Shown: positions 25,659-35,125 of the stretch, piece by piece
Numbering within the stretch: the first letter of the stretch is position 1
How the letters are laid out: each line of letters opens with the position of its first letter
Origin: Microvirga sp. Mcv34
GTDB lineage: Bacteria; Pseudomonadota; Alphaproteobacteria; Rhizobiales; Beijerinckiaceae
Direction of reading: 5' to 3'
Assembly (NCBI RefSeq): GCF_024519725.1
Contig: NZ_JALJRK010000002.1
Span: 103,038-167,037 of the forward strand
Length of the DNA: 64,000 bases
Made by a program: the position numbers and the translations under genes
Notes under the pieces: model-generated
Database searches by the model: none
Seen by the model: only the letters and a program-made list of their open reading frames with translations
What the model was told of the DNA's origin: nothing

Positions 25659-26993
25659 CTATTCTTTCGGTCTGCGGTCGATCACCCGTCTCGCCTTGCC
25701 GAGAGAGCGCTCGATTCCTTCAGGATCGAGAACGTTTACATGAGCCGTGATGCCAATGGTATCCTTGATGGATTGGCTCAGGCGTTCGGCGGCGGCCTTG
25801 CGGGTCTCCGGGTAATCTGCATCCGGCCGGATCTCGGCCCGGATCTCCATCTGGTCCATCCGGCCCTCTCGGGTCAGGATGATCTGGTAATGCCCCGACA
25901 GGCTCGGGATCGTGAGGAGCTTCTCCTCGATCTGGGTCGGGAACACGTTGACGCCCCGGATGATCATCATGTCGTCGGTGCGGCCGGTGATCTTCTCCAT
26001 GCGGCGCATGGCCCGGGCCGTGCCGGGCAGGAGGCGCGTCAGGTCCCGGGTGCGGTAGCGGATGACGGGCATCGCCTCCTTGGTCAGCGAGGTGAAGACG
26101 AGCTCGCCTTCCTCGCCGTCCGGCAGGACCTCGCCCGTCACCGGGTTGATCACCTCGGGATAGAAATGGTCTTCCCAGATGTGCAGCCCGTCCTTGGTTT
26201 CCACGCATTCGCAGGCGACCCCGGGGCCCATGACCTCGGACAGGCCGTAGATATCGACCGCATGGATGTCGAAGGTCTCTTCGATCTCCGTCCGCATGGC
26301 ATTGGTCCAGGGCTCAGCGCCGAAGATGCCGACCTTCAGCGAGGAGCGGCGCGGATCGAGCCCCTGCTTCCGGAACTCGTCGAGGATCGCCAGCATATAG
26401 GACGGCGTGACCATGATGACGTCGGGCTGGAAATCCTGGATGAGCTGCACCTGCCGCTCCGTCATGCCGCCCGACATGGGGATCACCATGCAGCCGAGGC
26501 GCTCGGCGCCGTAATGCGCGCCCAACCCACCCGTGAATAGGCCGTAACCGTAGGCGACGTGCACCTTCATGCCGGGGCGGCCGCCGCTGGCCCTGATCGA
26601 GCGGGCCACCACGTCGGCCCAGGTGTCGATGTCGCGCTTGGTGTAGCCGACGACCGTAGGCTTTCCGGTGGTGCCGGACGAGCCGTGCACGCGGGCGATC
26701 TGGTTCTGCGGGACGGCGAACATGCCGAACGGGTAATTGTCCCGCAGGTCGGCCTTGGTGGTGAAGGGGAACCGAGCGAGGTCGCTCAGATCCTTGAAAT
26801 CGTCTGGGTGAACGCCCGCCGCGTCGAATTTCGCTTTGTAATGCGGCACGTTCTCGTAGGCATGGCGCAACGACCAGGCGAGGCGCTCGCGCTGCCAGGC
26901 GGCCAGTTCATCGCGCGATGCGAGTTCGAAACGATCGAGCTGAGTGGATTGAGGCTTGAGTTCGGACAGCTTGCGATTCGGGATCTGAAGCAC
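25659..26993 (-). CDS. paaK: Phenylacetate-CoA ligase
   Basis: 444 residues, typical length, GTG start at 26993 with GGGAGG upstream. It activates phenylacetate with ATP and CoA to phenylacetyl-CoA, the committed first step. Adenylate-forming motifs are visible: the P-loop-like GSSGTTGKPTVVGYT, the YGYGLFTGGLGAHYG segment, YGLSEVMGPGVACE (A5-like) and YRTRDLT with RTDDMMIIRGVNVFP (A7/A8-like). It follows paaI by 23 bases in the paaG operon. Confidence 0.96.
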   Translation of the reverse strand: MLQIPNRKLSELKPQSTQLDRFELASRDELAAWQRERLAWSLRHAYENVPHYKAKFDAAGVHPDDFKDLSDLARFPFTTKADLRDNYPFGMFAVPQNQIARVHGSSGTTGKPTVVGYTKRDIDTWADVVARSIRASGGRPGMKVHVAYGYGLFTGGLGAHYGAERLGCMVIPMSGGMTERQVQLIQDFQPDVIMVTPSYMLAILDEFRKQGLDPRRSSLKVGIFGAEPWTNAMRTEIEETFDIHAVDIYGLSEVMGPGVACECVETKDGLHIWEDHFYPEVINPVTGEVLPDGEEGELVFTSLTKEAMPVIRYRTRDLTRLLPGTARAMRRMEKITGRTDDMMIIRGVNVFPTQIEEKLLTIPSLSGHYQIILTREGRMDQMEIRAEIRPDADYPETRKAAAERLSQSIKDTIGITAHVNVLDPEGIERSLGKARRVIDRRPKE

Positions 26994-27016
26994 GGGAACC
27001 TCCCATTCGTTTGTTC

Positions 27017-27481
27017 TTATTGAGGATCTGAGCCGAGAAGCGTGCCCGCGATGGTGCGCGAATGGCCACGGAATTCGGCGACGACCTCGCCTTTGCCGTC
27101 GCGGACCGTCACGTCGTAGATGCCGGAGCGGCCCGAGCGGTTGCGCTCGACCGCATGGGCCGTGAGCCTGTCGCCCCGCCGGCTCGGTTTAAGGAACGTC
27201 AGCGCGCAATGCTGCGCCACCGTGCGCTGGTCGTAGGTGTTACAGGCGAACGCGAAGGCTGAGTCCGCCAGCGTGAAGATGAAGCCGCCGTGGCAGATGC
27301 CGTGCCCGTTCGTCATGTCGGGGCGGATCGTCATGGAGAGGATGGCCTCGCCCGGCGACACGCGCTCGATCACCATGCCGAGCCCTTGGCTCGCCTGATC
27401 CTCCGCCCACATGGCCTCGGCGCAGGCTGCGGCCAGGGCGTGGGACGCATCGTCCTGTTGATGCGATCGCGTGTCCATCAC
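27017..27481 (-). CDS. paaI: Hydroxyphenylacetyl-CoA thioesterase PaaI
   Basis: 154 residues, hot-dog fold. NGHGICHGGFIFTLADSAFAFACN contains the family's catalytic Asp and helix; the stretch AQHCALTFLKPSRRGDRL follows. PaaI removes CoA from dead-end or trapped intermediates of the pathway and relieves CoA depletion. Its ATG overlaps the paaG stop by four bases (27478-27481). Confidence 0.94.
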   Translation of the reverse strand: MMDTRSHQQDDASHALAAACAEAMWAEDQASQGLGMVIERVSPGEAILSMTIRPDMTNGHGICHGGFIFTLADSAFAFACNTYDQRTVAQHCALTFLKPSRRGDRLTAHAVERNRSGRSGIYDVTVRDGKGEVVAEFRGHSRTIAGTLLGSDPQ

Positions 27482-28272
27482 GCCCTCCCGGTGAATTTCG
27501 GCTGCCGTTTCTCGAAGAACGCCCTGACGCCTTCGATGTAATCCGGCGTGCGTCCCGCCTGTCCCTGCAGGTCGCGCTCGAGATCGAGCTGCCGGTCGAG
27601 ATCGTTCGTCTCGGAGGCATCGAGCGCCTGCTTGATCAACCCGAGGCCGGCGGTCGGCTGAACCGCGAAGTGGGCGGCAAGGCGATGCGCCTCATCCATC
27701 AAGGCGGCATCGTCGACAGCCTTCCAGATCATGCCCCAGGCTTCCGCCTGCTCCGCCGTGACCGGTTCGGCGAGAAGCGCGAGAGCCCGCGCACGCGCCG
27801 GTCCAACGAGGCGCGGCAGGAACCAGGTGCCACCCGAATCCGGCACGAGGCCGAGCTTGGCGAAGGCCTGAATGAACTTGGCAGAACGTCCCGCCAGGAC
27901 GATGTCGCAGGCGAGCGCGATGTTGGCGCCGGCCCCCGCGGCAACGCCGTTCACCGCGCAGATGACGGGCATCTGTAGCGCGCGCAGCTTGCGCACGAGC
28001 GGATTGTAGAGGCGCTCCAGGGTTGAGGAGAGATCCGGAACCTGTCCGGGGCTGAAGACCCGGTCCGACAGATCCTGGCCGGCGCAGAACCCGCGTCCGG
28101 CACCCGTGAGGACAAGGGCGCGGCAGGTCTCGTCCGCTTCGGCGTCGAGCAGGGCGGACATCAGGGCCGCATGCATCGCCTCGTTGAAGGAGTTCAGGCG
28201 GTCGGGCCTGTTGAGGGCGAGGACCCGATAGCCCTCGCGACGCTCCGTGACGATGAGATCGTTCTCCACCAT
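27478..28272 (-). CDS. paaG: 1,2-epoxyphenylacetyl-CoA isomerase PaaG
   Basis: 264 residues from ATG 28272 (MVENDLIV), with GGGAGG upstream; an upstream ATG at 28347 is rejected because it would lie on top of the operator/promoter. A crotonase-fold isomerase converting ring-epoxide to oxepin-CoA. Oxyanion-hole segments GAGRGFCAGQDLSDR and VNGVAAGAGANIALAC are clear, as is Asp in LGLVPDSGGTWFLPRL (a position occupied by Asp in PaaG isomerases rather than the Glu of hydratases). First gene of the leftward paaG-paaI-paaK-paaR unit. Confidence 0.95.
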   Translation of the reverse strand: MVENDLIVTERREGYRVLALNRPDRLNSFNEAMHAALMSALLDAEADETCRALVLTGAGRGFCAGQDLSDRVFSPGQVPDLSSTLERLYNPLVRKLRALQMPVICAVNGVAAGAGANIALACDIVLAGRSAKFIQAFAKLGLVPDSGGTWFLPRLVGPARARALALLAEPVTAEQAEAWGMIWKAVDDAALMDEAHRLAAHFAVQPTAGLGLIKQALDASETNDLDRQLDLERDLQGQAGRTPDYIEGVRAFFEKRQPKFTGRA

Positions 28273-28318
28273 GGCCCTCCCGAATTTTCGCTGATGGCAA
28301 GCGGATGGTCGTGCGACT

Positions 28319-28347
28319 TGTTTACTATTGACCAACCGTCCGGTCAA
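28319..28347 (-). promoter_or_regulatory. paaG promoter with operator
   Basis: On the minus strand TTGACC (28347-28342), about 17 bases, then a weak TAAACA (28324-28319). The spacer contains ACCAACCGTCCGGT (28331-28344), matching the paaZ operator core at 12 of 14 positions; outer arms ATTGACC/GGTCAAT make it palindromic. It is about 60 bases before the paaG ATG. Confidence 0.7.
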
Positions 28348-28568
28348 TTATATTGATGAGAGAAACAGCGTCAATCAGCCAACACTCGGTCCTTCAGGGC
28401 GATAAGCGGGATGGCATGCTTTGGCGGCCGACAGGATCCGTATCCAAAGCTACGCCGGCTTTACCGTCTCCTGATCGCCTCCTTCCGCAATGATCCGCGG
28501 CGCCCTGGGAGCCCGAGTCTTTGCGCAACAATAAAAACAGACAACGACAACGAAACCGGAGGAAACAG

Positions 28569-29735
28569 ATGAACTCGAAGACCGCTCTCAAATCACTCTT
28601 GGTCGCCAGCGTCATGAGCTTCGGCTTTGCGCAGGGTGCTCTCGCCCAGAACACCGTCAAGATCGGGTCGGTGCTCTCGGTCACCGGGCCGTCGTCCTTC
28701 CTCGGAGAACCGGAAGACAAGACGCTGCGGCTCTATGTCGACAAGATCAATGCGGCAGGCGGTGTCGCCGGCAAGAAGATCGAGCTCGTGATCTACGACG
28801 ATGGCGGCGATGCCAACAAGGCGCGCACGTTCGCGACGCGCCTGATCGAGGATGACGAGGTGATCGCCATGGTCGGTGGAACGACCACCGGCTCCACCAT
28901 GGCGATGATCCCAGTCTTCGAAGAGGCGCAGGTTCCGTTCATCTCGCTTGCGGGCGCCATCGAGGTGATCGACCCCGTGCGCAAGTTCGTCTTCAAGACG
29001 CCGCACACGGACAAGATGGCGTGCGAGAAGATCTTCGAGGATCTGAAGAAGCGCAATCTCACCAAGATCGGCCTGATCTCGGGCACGGACGGGTTTGGGG
29101 CCTCCATGCGCGCGCAATGCGTCAAGGTCGCGCCGAACTACGGCATGGAGATCCTCAGCGACGAGAGCTACGGCCCGCGCGACAGCGACATGACCGCCCA
29201 GCTGACCAAGATCAAGAACACGGCCGGCGTGCAGGCGGTGGTCAATCCGGGCTTCGGGCAGGGGCCGGCCATCGTGACTCGCAACTACGCCCAGCTCGGC
29301 ATGACCAACATCCCGTTCTACCAAAGCCATGGCGTGGCTTCGAAGAGCTTCATCGACCTCGCCGGAGCTGCCGCGGAAGGCGTGCGCCTGCCGGCCGCCG
29401 CCCTTCTCGTCGGCGACAAGCTGCCGGAGAGCGATCCGCAGAAGAAGGTCGTGACGGAATACAAGCAGGCCTACGAAGGCGCGACCAAGCAGTCGGTCTC
29501 GACCTTCGGCGGTCACGCCTATGACGGCCTCTTCATCCTGGTCGAGGCCATGAAGCGCGCGAACTCGACCGACCCGAAGAAAATCCGCGACGAGATCGAA
29601 AAGACCAAGGGGTTCGTCGGCACCGGTGGCATCGTGAACATGTCGCCCACCGACCATCTCGGCCTCGACCTCTCGGCCTTCCGCATGCTCGAGATCAAGG
29701 GCGGAGACTGGAACCTGGTCGCTTCGGGAAGCTGA
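28569..29735 (+). CDS. HAAT-type ABC transporter substrate-binding protein
   Basis: 388 residues from ATG 28569 (GGAGGAAAC upstream). A signal peptide covers residues 1-26 (MNSKTALKSLLVASVMSFGF, cleavage after GALAQ). The mature protein is a periplasmic type I binding protein of the branched-chain amino-acid/aromatic family (KIGSVLSVTGPSSFLG, then VELVIYDDGGDANKA-like stretch, GGTTTGSTMAMIPVFEE). It is followed, after a 210-base gap with a hairpin repeat, by two permeases and two ATPases. The position next to the paa cluster suggests an aromatic acid such as phenylacetate as substrate, but branched-chain amino acids or others are equally compatible with the sequence. Confidence 0.93.
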   Translation: MNSKTALKSLLVASVMSFGFAQGALAQNTVKIGSVLSVTGPSSFLGEPEDKTLRLYVDKINAAGGVAGKKIELVIYDDGGDANKARTFATRLIEDDEVIAMVGGTTTGSTMAMIPVFEEAQVPFISLAGAIEVIDPVRKFVFKTPHTDKMACEKIFEDLKKRNLTKIGLISGTDGFGASMRAQCVKVAPNYGMEILSDESYGPRDSDMTAQLTKIKNTAGVQAVVNPGFGQGPAIVTRNYAQLGMTNIPFYQSHGVASKSFIDLAGAAAEGVRLPAAALLVGDKLPESDPQKKVVTEYKQAYEGATKQSVSTFGGHAYDGLFILVEAMKRANSTDPKKIRDEIEKTKGFVGTGGIVNMSPTDHLGLDLSAFRMLEIKGGDWNLVASGS

Positions 29736-29880
29736 TCCCTCGACGCAACCGATCGGACGGGATGCTGAATATCAGCCTCTCGTTCCGCACCTAGCGCATC
29801 GTGCGGACCCAGAGGCCGGGTCATCGATAAGTGGACTCGGGTTTTTCCGCCCCGAAGGATGCGCTCTTCAAGGAGTGGAG

Positions 29881-29920
29881 CATCGGACCCAAAAGTGTAA
29901 GTCCACTTTTGGGTCCGATG
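29881..29920. repeat. 17-bp stem hairpin inside the transporter operon
   Basis: CATCGGACCCAAAAGTG (29881-29897), loop TAAGTC, and the exact complement CACTTTTGGGTCCGATG (29904-29920). No T run follows. It resembles dispersed hairpins of methylobacteria-like genomes. It separates the highly expressed binding-protein gene from the permease genes and may stabilise the upstream mRNA or attenuate. Confidence 0.85.
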
Positions 29921-29945
29921 CCCTAGAAGGTTACAGGACAGCATC

Positions 29946-30818
29946 ATGGCCGAGTTCCTCCAGTTCCTCATTTCCGGTTTGACGGTGGGAGCCGTCTATG
30001 CGCTGGTCGCACTCGGCTTCACCCTGATCTACAACGCGTCGGGTGTGGTGAATTTCGCTCAGGGCGAATTCGTCATGCTCGGCGGCATGGTGACGGTGTT
30101 CGTGTCGGCGGCCGGTGTGCCCCTTCCGCTGGCCGCCGTCATTGCCATCGGCGTAGCCGTCGCGATCGGGCTGCTGTTGCATCGCTTCGCCATCGAGCCT
30201 GCTCGCGGTGCATCGGCCGTGACCCTCATCATCATCACCATCGGGGCATCGATCCTGCTGCGCGGCCTCGCGGCCATCGTTTTCGACAAGCAGTTCCACA
30301 AGCTGCCTGCCTTTACGGGCGATACGCCGGTTGACGTGCTGGGTGCGGCCGTGCAGCCGCAGAGCTTCTGGGTGCTGGGCGGAACGGCAGTTGTCGTGCT
30401 GGCGCTCTATGTCTTTCTCGAACACACCATCACGGGCAAAGCCGTGCTGGCGACGGCGGCCAATCGCCTCGCGGCGCGTCTCGTCGGAATCAACACGACC
30501 ACCATCATGGCATTGGCCTTCGGCGGCTCCGCCGCCATCGGGGCCATCGCCGGCATCCTCGTGACACCGATCACGCTGACGAGCTACGACGTCGGCACGC
30601 TGCTAGCCCTGAAGGGGTTCGCTGCCGCCATGCTGGGCGGCATGGGCAATCCTCTCGGCGCCGTCGTGGGCGGTCTGTTGCTCGGTCTACTGGAAGCGTT
30701 CGGCGCGGGCTACATCAGCTCGACCTACAAGGATGCTTTCGCATTCGTCGTCATTCTTATCGTCCTGTTCGCGGCCCCCCAGGGCCTGTTCGGACGTCGG
30801 GTCGTGGAGAGGGTGTAG
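29946..30818 (+). CDS. HAAT ABC transporter permease, LivH-like
   Basis: 290 residues, about eight hydrophobic segments, inner membrane. It begins MAEFLQFLISGLTVGAVYAL, the characteristic LivH start, and contains GVVNFAQGEFVMLGGM and ALKGFAAAMLGGMGNPLGAV, the conserved permease patterns that contact the ATPase. It pairs with the LivM-like protein whose gene starts three bases after its stop. Confidence 0.95.
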   Translation: MAEFLQFLISGLTVGAVYALVALGFTLIYNASGVVNFAQGEFVMLGGMVTVFVSAAGVPLPLAAVIAIGVAVAIGLLLHRFAIEPARGASAVTLIIITIGASILLRGLAAIVFDKQFHKLPAFTGDTPVDVLGAAVQPQSFWVLGGTAVVVLALYVFLEHTITGKAVLATAANRLAARLVGINTTTIMALAFGGSAAIGAIAGILVTPITLTSYDVGTLLALKGFAAAMLGGMGNPLGAVVGGLLLGLLEAFGAGYISSTYKDAFAFVVILIVLFAAPQGLFGRRVVERV

Positions 30819-30820
30819 AC

Positions 30821-31768
30821 ATGCGGGCACTCCTGAACCAGCGCTCCATCACGCTCCTCGTACTGGCGGCGGTGATCGCCGCGCTGCCGTTCGTCTTTCC
30901 ATCGAGCTATTATTTCCGTGTGGCCTCACTCGTCTGGGTCTCGGCGCTCGCCGCCATCGGCCTCAACATCCTGATGGGGCAGGCGGGCCAGGTCAGCCTG
31001 GGACATGCGGCCTTCTTCGGCATCGGCGCCTATGCGGTGGCGATCGGGCCGACGCATCTCGGCATTCCGCCGTGGGCCGCGCTGCTCGTCGGCGCGGTTC
31101 TCTCAGGCATTCTCGCCTATCTGGTCGGGCGCCCGATCCTGCGGCTGAAAGGGCATTACCTTGCCATCGCGACCCTGGGCCTCGGCGTCCTCGTGGCCCT
31201 CGTCATTACAACAGAGAGCCGCTGGACTGGCGGACCGGACGGCATGCCGGTCGAACGGTTGACCCTCTTCGGCTGGCGGGTGAGCGGATCGTATACATGG
31301 TACTGGGTCACCGGCGGACTTCTCCTCGTCGGAACCTGGATCGCCCTCAACCTCGACGAGACGCCGACCGGACGCGCCTTCCGCGCGCTCCATGACAGCG
31401 AGGTGGCCGCACAGGTGGTCGGTGTCGACGTGGCGCGCTTCAAGCTACAGGCCTTCGTGATCGCCGCAATCTATGCTTCGCTCGCAGGCTCCGCCCTTGC
31501 CTTCATGAACGGCTTCATCAATCCGGATCAGGCGGGCTTCCTGCACTCAGTGGAACTCGTCACCATCGTCGTGCTGGGCGGGCTCGGCTCCGTGTTTGGA
31601 AGCATCGTCGGCGCCGCGGTGCTCATCACCCTCCCGCAGGCTTTGACGATCTTCCAGGAATACGAGCATCTCCTGCTGGGCCTCATCATCATCGTGGCAA
31701 TGATCTTCATGCGCAACGGCATCGTGCCGAGCCTGTCAGGCCTGCTGGTCCGGAGGGCCCGCTCATGA
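30821..31768 (+). CDS. HAAT ABC transporter permease, LivM-like
   Basis: 315 residues, hydrophobic throughout. Conserved LivM stretches are GLNILMGQAGQVSLGHAAFF, YLAIATLGLGVLVAL, and GRAFRALHDSEVAAQVVGVD, followed by GLGSVFGSIVGAAVL. The last bases overlap the LivG-like ATPase start (ATGA at 31765-31768). Confidence 0.95.
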   Translation: MRALLNQRSITLLVLAAVIAALPFVFPSSYYFRVASLVWVSALAAIGLNILMGQAGQVSLGHAAFFGIGAYAVAIGPTHLGIPPWAALLVGAVLSGILAYLVGRPILRLKGHYLAIATLGLGVLVALVITTESRWTGGPDGMPVERLTLFGWRVSGSYTWYWVTGGLLLVGTWIALNLDETPTGRAFRALHDSEVAAQVVGVDVARFKLQAFVIAAIYASLAGSALAFMNGFINPDQAGFLHSVELVTIVVLGGLGSVFGSIVGAAVLITLPQALTIFQEYEHLLLGLIIIVAMIFMRNGIVPSLSGLLVRRARS

Positions 31769-32547
31769 CGATCCTGAAAGCGAACGACATCGGCATTTCC
31801 TTCGGCGGCGTGAAGGCCGTGGACGGCGTGAGCTTTTCCGCCAGCCCCGGGCAGATTCTGTCGATCATCGGGCCCAACGGCGCCGGCAAGACGACGCTCT
31901 TCAACATCGTGTCCGGCGTTTATACGGCGAGCCGCGGATCGATCCACCTCGCGGACGAGGACGTGACAGGGCTTCCCCCTCATAGGCTCGCCGCGCGCGG
32001 GCTTTCTCGGACCTTCCAGAACCTGCAGATTTTCCAGCGCATGACGGCCTGCGAGAACGTGATGGTAGGGCGACATCTGCGGGAGAAGTGCAGCCTCCTG
32101 CCGGCCCTGTTCAGGACGCCTTCCGTCACGCGTCAGAACCGGGAGACCCGGGCGGCGGCGCTTGATCTCCTCGCCGAGGTGGGCTTGAAGGACGCTGCCG
32201 ATGTTCCCGCCGGTTCCTTGCCTTATGGGGCATGCAAGCGGCTCGAGATTGCGCGCGCGCTCGCCGCCGAACCGCGCGTGCTTCTTCTCGATGAGCCTGC
32301 CGCCGGCTGCAATGCGGTGGAGACGGAGGAAATCGACCACCTGATCAAGCAGGTCGCCGACCGGGGCGTCGCCGTGGTCCTCGTCGAACACGACATGAAG
32401 CTCGTGATGAAGATCTCAGACAGGATCCTCGTGCTCGAGCGAGGGCGGCCGCTGGTGGAAGGGACGCCGCGGGAGGTGCGCGATGATCCAAGGGTCCTTG
32501 AGGCTTATCTGGGACAGCACGGCGCCCGGGAGGCTGCCCGTGCTTGA
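31765..32547 (+). CDS. HAAT ABC transporter ATPase, LivG-like
   Basis: 260 residues. Walker A is GPNGAGKTTLFN (about 35-46). The signature region reads LPYGACKRLEIARALA, where the usual LSGGQ-like serine/glycine pair is PYGAC, as commonly seen in LivG proteins. Walker B is VLLLDEPAAG. The C-terminal part has VVLVEHDMKLVM. Its end overlaps the next ATPase gene by eight bases. Confidence 0.95.
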   Translation: MTILKANDIGISFGGVKAVDGVSFSASPGQILSIIGPNGAGKTTLFNIVSGVYTASRGSIHLADEDVTGLPPHRLAARGLSRTFQNLQIFQRMTACENVMVGRHLREKCSLLPALFRTPSVTRQNRETRAAALDLLAEVGLKDAADVPAGSLPYGACKRLEIARALAAEPRVLLLDEPAAGCNAVETEEIDHLIKQVADRGVAVVLVEHDMKLVMKISDRILVLERGRPLVEGTPREVRDDPRVLEAYLGQHGAREAARA

Positions 32548-33244
32548 GGTGAGAAATCTGCGCAGTGTCTATGGCCGGATCGAGGTGCTCAAGGGCATCG
32601 ATCTCGACGTTCAAACCGGCGAGATCGTCGCGCTGGTCGGCTCGAACGGAGCGGGCAAGACGACGCTGCTGCGCGCGCTCTCGGGTGTTCAGCCCATCAC
32701 CAGCGGTGAAATCCGCTTCAAGGGCCAACGCATCGACCGGCTGCCGCCCCACAAGAGAGTAGAGTTGGGCATGACGCAGTCGCCGGAAGGACGGCAGGTC
32801 TTCGGGCCTCTGACCGTCGAGGACAATCTGCGGCTTGGCGCCTACAGACGCCGGGACAAGGCCATCGACCAGGATCGCGACCGCATCTTCACCATGTTCC
32901 CGGTCCTGGCCGAGAAGCGGCATCTCTTGGCGGGTGGATTGTCGGGCGGTCAGCAGCAGATGCTCGCCATTGGCCGTGCCCTCATGGGACGCCCGAAGCT
33001 TCTGTTGCTGGACGAGCCGTCGCTTGGCCTGTCACCGCTTCTCGTCGACCAGATCCTGGATGCCATCGTGTCTCTCAAGAAGGACGGCATCACGGTGCTC
33101 CTCGTCGAGCAGAACGCCAGCGCGGCCCTGGCGATCGCGGATCGCGGCTATGTACTGGAAACTGGAAAGGTCGCGCATTGCGGCGCCGGTTCCGCGCTAC
33201 TCGCCGATCCTAAGATCAAGGCGGCCTATCTCGGCATCGCGTGA
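32540..33244 (+). CDS. HAAT ABC transporter ATPase, LivF-like
   Basis: 234 residues from GTG 32540 (VLEVRNLRSVYG), inside the end of the LivG-like gene, with GGGAGG before it; an upstream ATG at 32483 would add 19 out-of-family residues. Walker A GSNGAGKTTLLRALSG, signature LSGGQQQMLAIGRALM, Walker B LLLLDEPSLGLSP, H-loop VLLVEQNASAAL. Last gene of the transporter. Confidence 0.95.
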   Translation: MLEVRNLRSVYGRIEVLKGIDLDVQTGEIVALVGSNGAGKTTLLRALSGVQPITSGEIRFKGQRIDRLPPHKRVELGMTQSPEGRQVFGPLTVEDNLRLGAYRRRDKAIDQDRDRIFTMFPVLAEKRHLLAGGLSGGQQQMLAIGRALMGRPKLLLLDEPSLGLSPLLVDQILDAIVSLKKDGITVLLVEQNASAALAIADRGYVLETGKVAHCGAGSALLADPKIKAAYLGIA

Positions 33245-33539
33245 GGGCACCTCTGTACGCATCGGGTTTCTGTTCCTAATGCTCTGGATGCACGGAGGGG
33301 CCGGATAAACGCAAGTCAAGGCTTAGCTCCAGCATAATAATGTTCGGTCTGGACAATTTCTTCGTCCGCCACACTTGTCTGGGTCTTGTTGCATATCCCG
33401 TGCTGGAATGTTGAAAGCCGCGACCCAGCCCACCGGAACTGTTCGCGCCGTGGAGGCGTTCGGCGAGATGCGCGGGCATCGTGGGCGTGGGCGAGTCATT
33501 CCCAGTATCAGACAATCCTCGACGGACTGGAGACCGAAA

Positions 33540-34175
33540 ATGGTGGGTTCGGACGACCTGAATCTGAACCGGCGTGATCTGATGGTCGGTGCCGGTGCGT
33601 GCGCGGCCATGCCGGCCATGCCAGGCACCGCGAAGGCGCAGCCGGGGCCCGATGGAAACCCTGTCGAGTTCCAGGTGTCCCTCACGGTGAATGGAAAATC
33701 TCATACACGGAATGTCGATACGAGAACGACGCTTCTCGATCTTCTCCGCGAGAATCTGCACCTGACCGGCACCAAGAAGGGCTGTGACCACGGGCAGTGC
33801 GGCGCCTGTACGGTGATCGTGGATGGACGCCGGATCAATTCCTGCCTGACGCTCGCCGTCATGCAGGAGGGCAGCTCCGTCACCACGATCGAGGGGCTGG
33901 GCCAGCCCGACAATCTCCATCCGATGCAGGCCGCGTTCATCAAGCATGACGGCTATCAATGCGGTTACTGCACGCCAGGCCAGATCTGCTCGAGCGTCGC
34001 AATGCTGGAGGAAATCAAGGCCGGCATTCCAAGCCATGTCACGGCGGATCTCCTCGCGCCCGTCCAGCCGACGGAGACCGAGATGCGCGAGCGCATGAGC
34101 GGCAACATCTGCCGCTGCGGCGCTTACTCCAACATCGTCGAAGCCATCACTGAAGTCGTGGAGAGGCAAGGATGA
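33540..34175 (+). CDS. paoA: Aldehyde oxidoreductase [2Fe-2S] subunit, PaoA-like
   Basis: 211 residues from ATG 33540. A twin-arginine signal ([18 protein letters not shown], residues 6-23) indicates Tat export of the folded complex. The protein carries two [2Fe-2S] motifs of the xanthine oxidase family: a plant-ferredoxin-type [15 protein letters not shown] with a fourth Cys in INSCLTL, and the second in [13 protein letters not shown] plus [12 protein letters not shown]. This matches PaoA/YagT. The stop overlaps the FAD-subunit start by four bases. About 295 bases separate it from the transporter; nothing recognisable lies between. Confidence 0.93.
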   Translation: MVGSDDLNLNRRDLMVGAGACAAMPAMPGTAKAQPGPDGNPVEFQVSLTVNGKSHTRNVDTRTTLLDLLRENLHLTGTKKGCDHGQCGACTVIVDGRRINSCLTLAVMQEGSSVTTIEGLGQPDNLHPMQAAFIKHDGYQCGYCTPGQICSSVAMLEEIKAGIPSHVTADLLAPVQPTETEMRERMSGNICRCGAYSNIVEAITEVVERQG

Positions 34176-35122
34176 AGGCCTTCACCTACGAGCGCGTCAG
34201 CTCACCGGCGCAGGCCGTCGCCGCGGTCGCGCGCAACCCCGGCGCCAAGTTCATCGCGGGCGGGACGAATCTGCTCGATCTGATGAAGCTGCAGATCGAG
34301 ACGCCCACCCATCTCGTCGACATCAACAGCCTCAAGCTCGATGGGATCGAGGCGACACCCGAGGGCGGCCTGCGCATCGGGGCGCTCATGCGCAATACGG
34401 ACCTCGCAGCCGACGAGCGGATTCGGCGCGATTACGGGGTCCTGTCGCGCGCGCTCCTCGCCGGCGCCTCCGGACAGCTGCGCAACCGAGCGACCACCGC
34501 CGGCAACCTGCTGCAGCGTACCCGCTGCCCCTATTTCTACGACACGGCCCATCCCTGCAACAAACGGGAGCCGGGATCGGGCTGCTCGGCATTGGACGGG
34601 GTCAGCCGGCAACTCGGGGTCGTCGGCGTGAGCGAAGCCTGCATCGCGACCAATCCATCCGACATGGCGGTTGCCATGCGGGCGCTCGATGCGACGATCG
34701 AGACGGTCGATGCCGACGGAAAGACGCGAGCGATTCCGATCGCCGAGTTCCATCGTCTTCCTGGCGATACACCCCATGTCGAGACCGTGCTTGACCCGGG
34801 CGAGCTCATCACGGCCGTCACCCTGCCGCCGCCAGTGGGCGGCAAGCAGGTCTATCGCAAGGTCCGAGACCGGGCTTCCTACGCCTTCGCGCTGGTCTCG
34901 GTCGCAGCCATCGTGCAGCCAGATGGCACAGGGCGGGTGGCCCTTGGCGGCGTTGCGCACAAGCCCTGGCGGATCGAAGGAGCGGACGCGGAACTGTCCC
35001 GCGGCGCGAAGGCGGCGGCAGCGGCGCTCCTTGCCGATGCCAAGCCAACCCGAGACAACGCTTTCAAGCTTCCACTCGTCGAGCGCACGATTGCGACAGT
35101 GCTGACCGAGGCAAGGGCCTGA
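34172..35122 (+). CDS. paoB: Aldehyde oxidoreductase FAD subunit, PaoB-like
   Basis: 316 residues. The FAD-binding segment [20 protein letters not shown] is near residues 25-45. A cysteine cluster, [15 protein letters not shown] ... GSGCSALDG, about 115-140, corresponds to the extra [4Fe-4S] insertion of PaoB/YagS and 4-hydroxybenzoyl-CoA reductase beta subunits. It carries electrons from the molybdenum subunit through FAD. Placed between the iron-sulfur and molybdenum genes. Confidence 0.92.
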   Translation: MKAFTYERVSSPAQAVAAVARNPGAKFIAGGTNLLDLMKLQIETPTHLVDINSLKLDGIEATPEGGLRIGALMRNTDLAADERIRRDYGVLSRALLAGASGQLRNRATTAGNLLQRTRCPYFYDTAHPCNKREPGSGCSALDGVSRQLGVVGVSEACIATNPSDMAVAMRALDATIETVDADGKTRAIPIAEFHRLPGDTPHVETVLDPGELITAVTLPPPVGGKQVYRKVRDRASYAFALVSVAAIVQPDGTGRVALGGVAHKPWRIEGADAELSRGAKAAAAALLADAKPTRDNAFKLPLVERTIATVLTEARA

Positions 35123-35125
35123 ACC

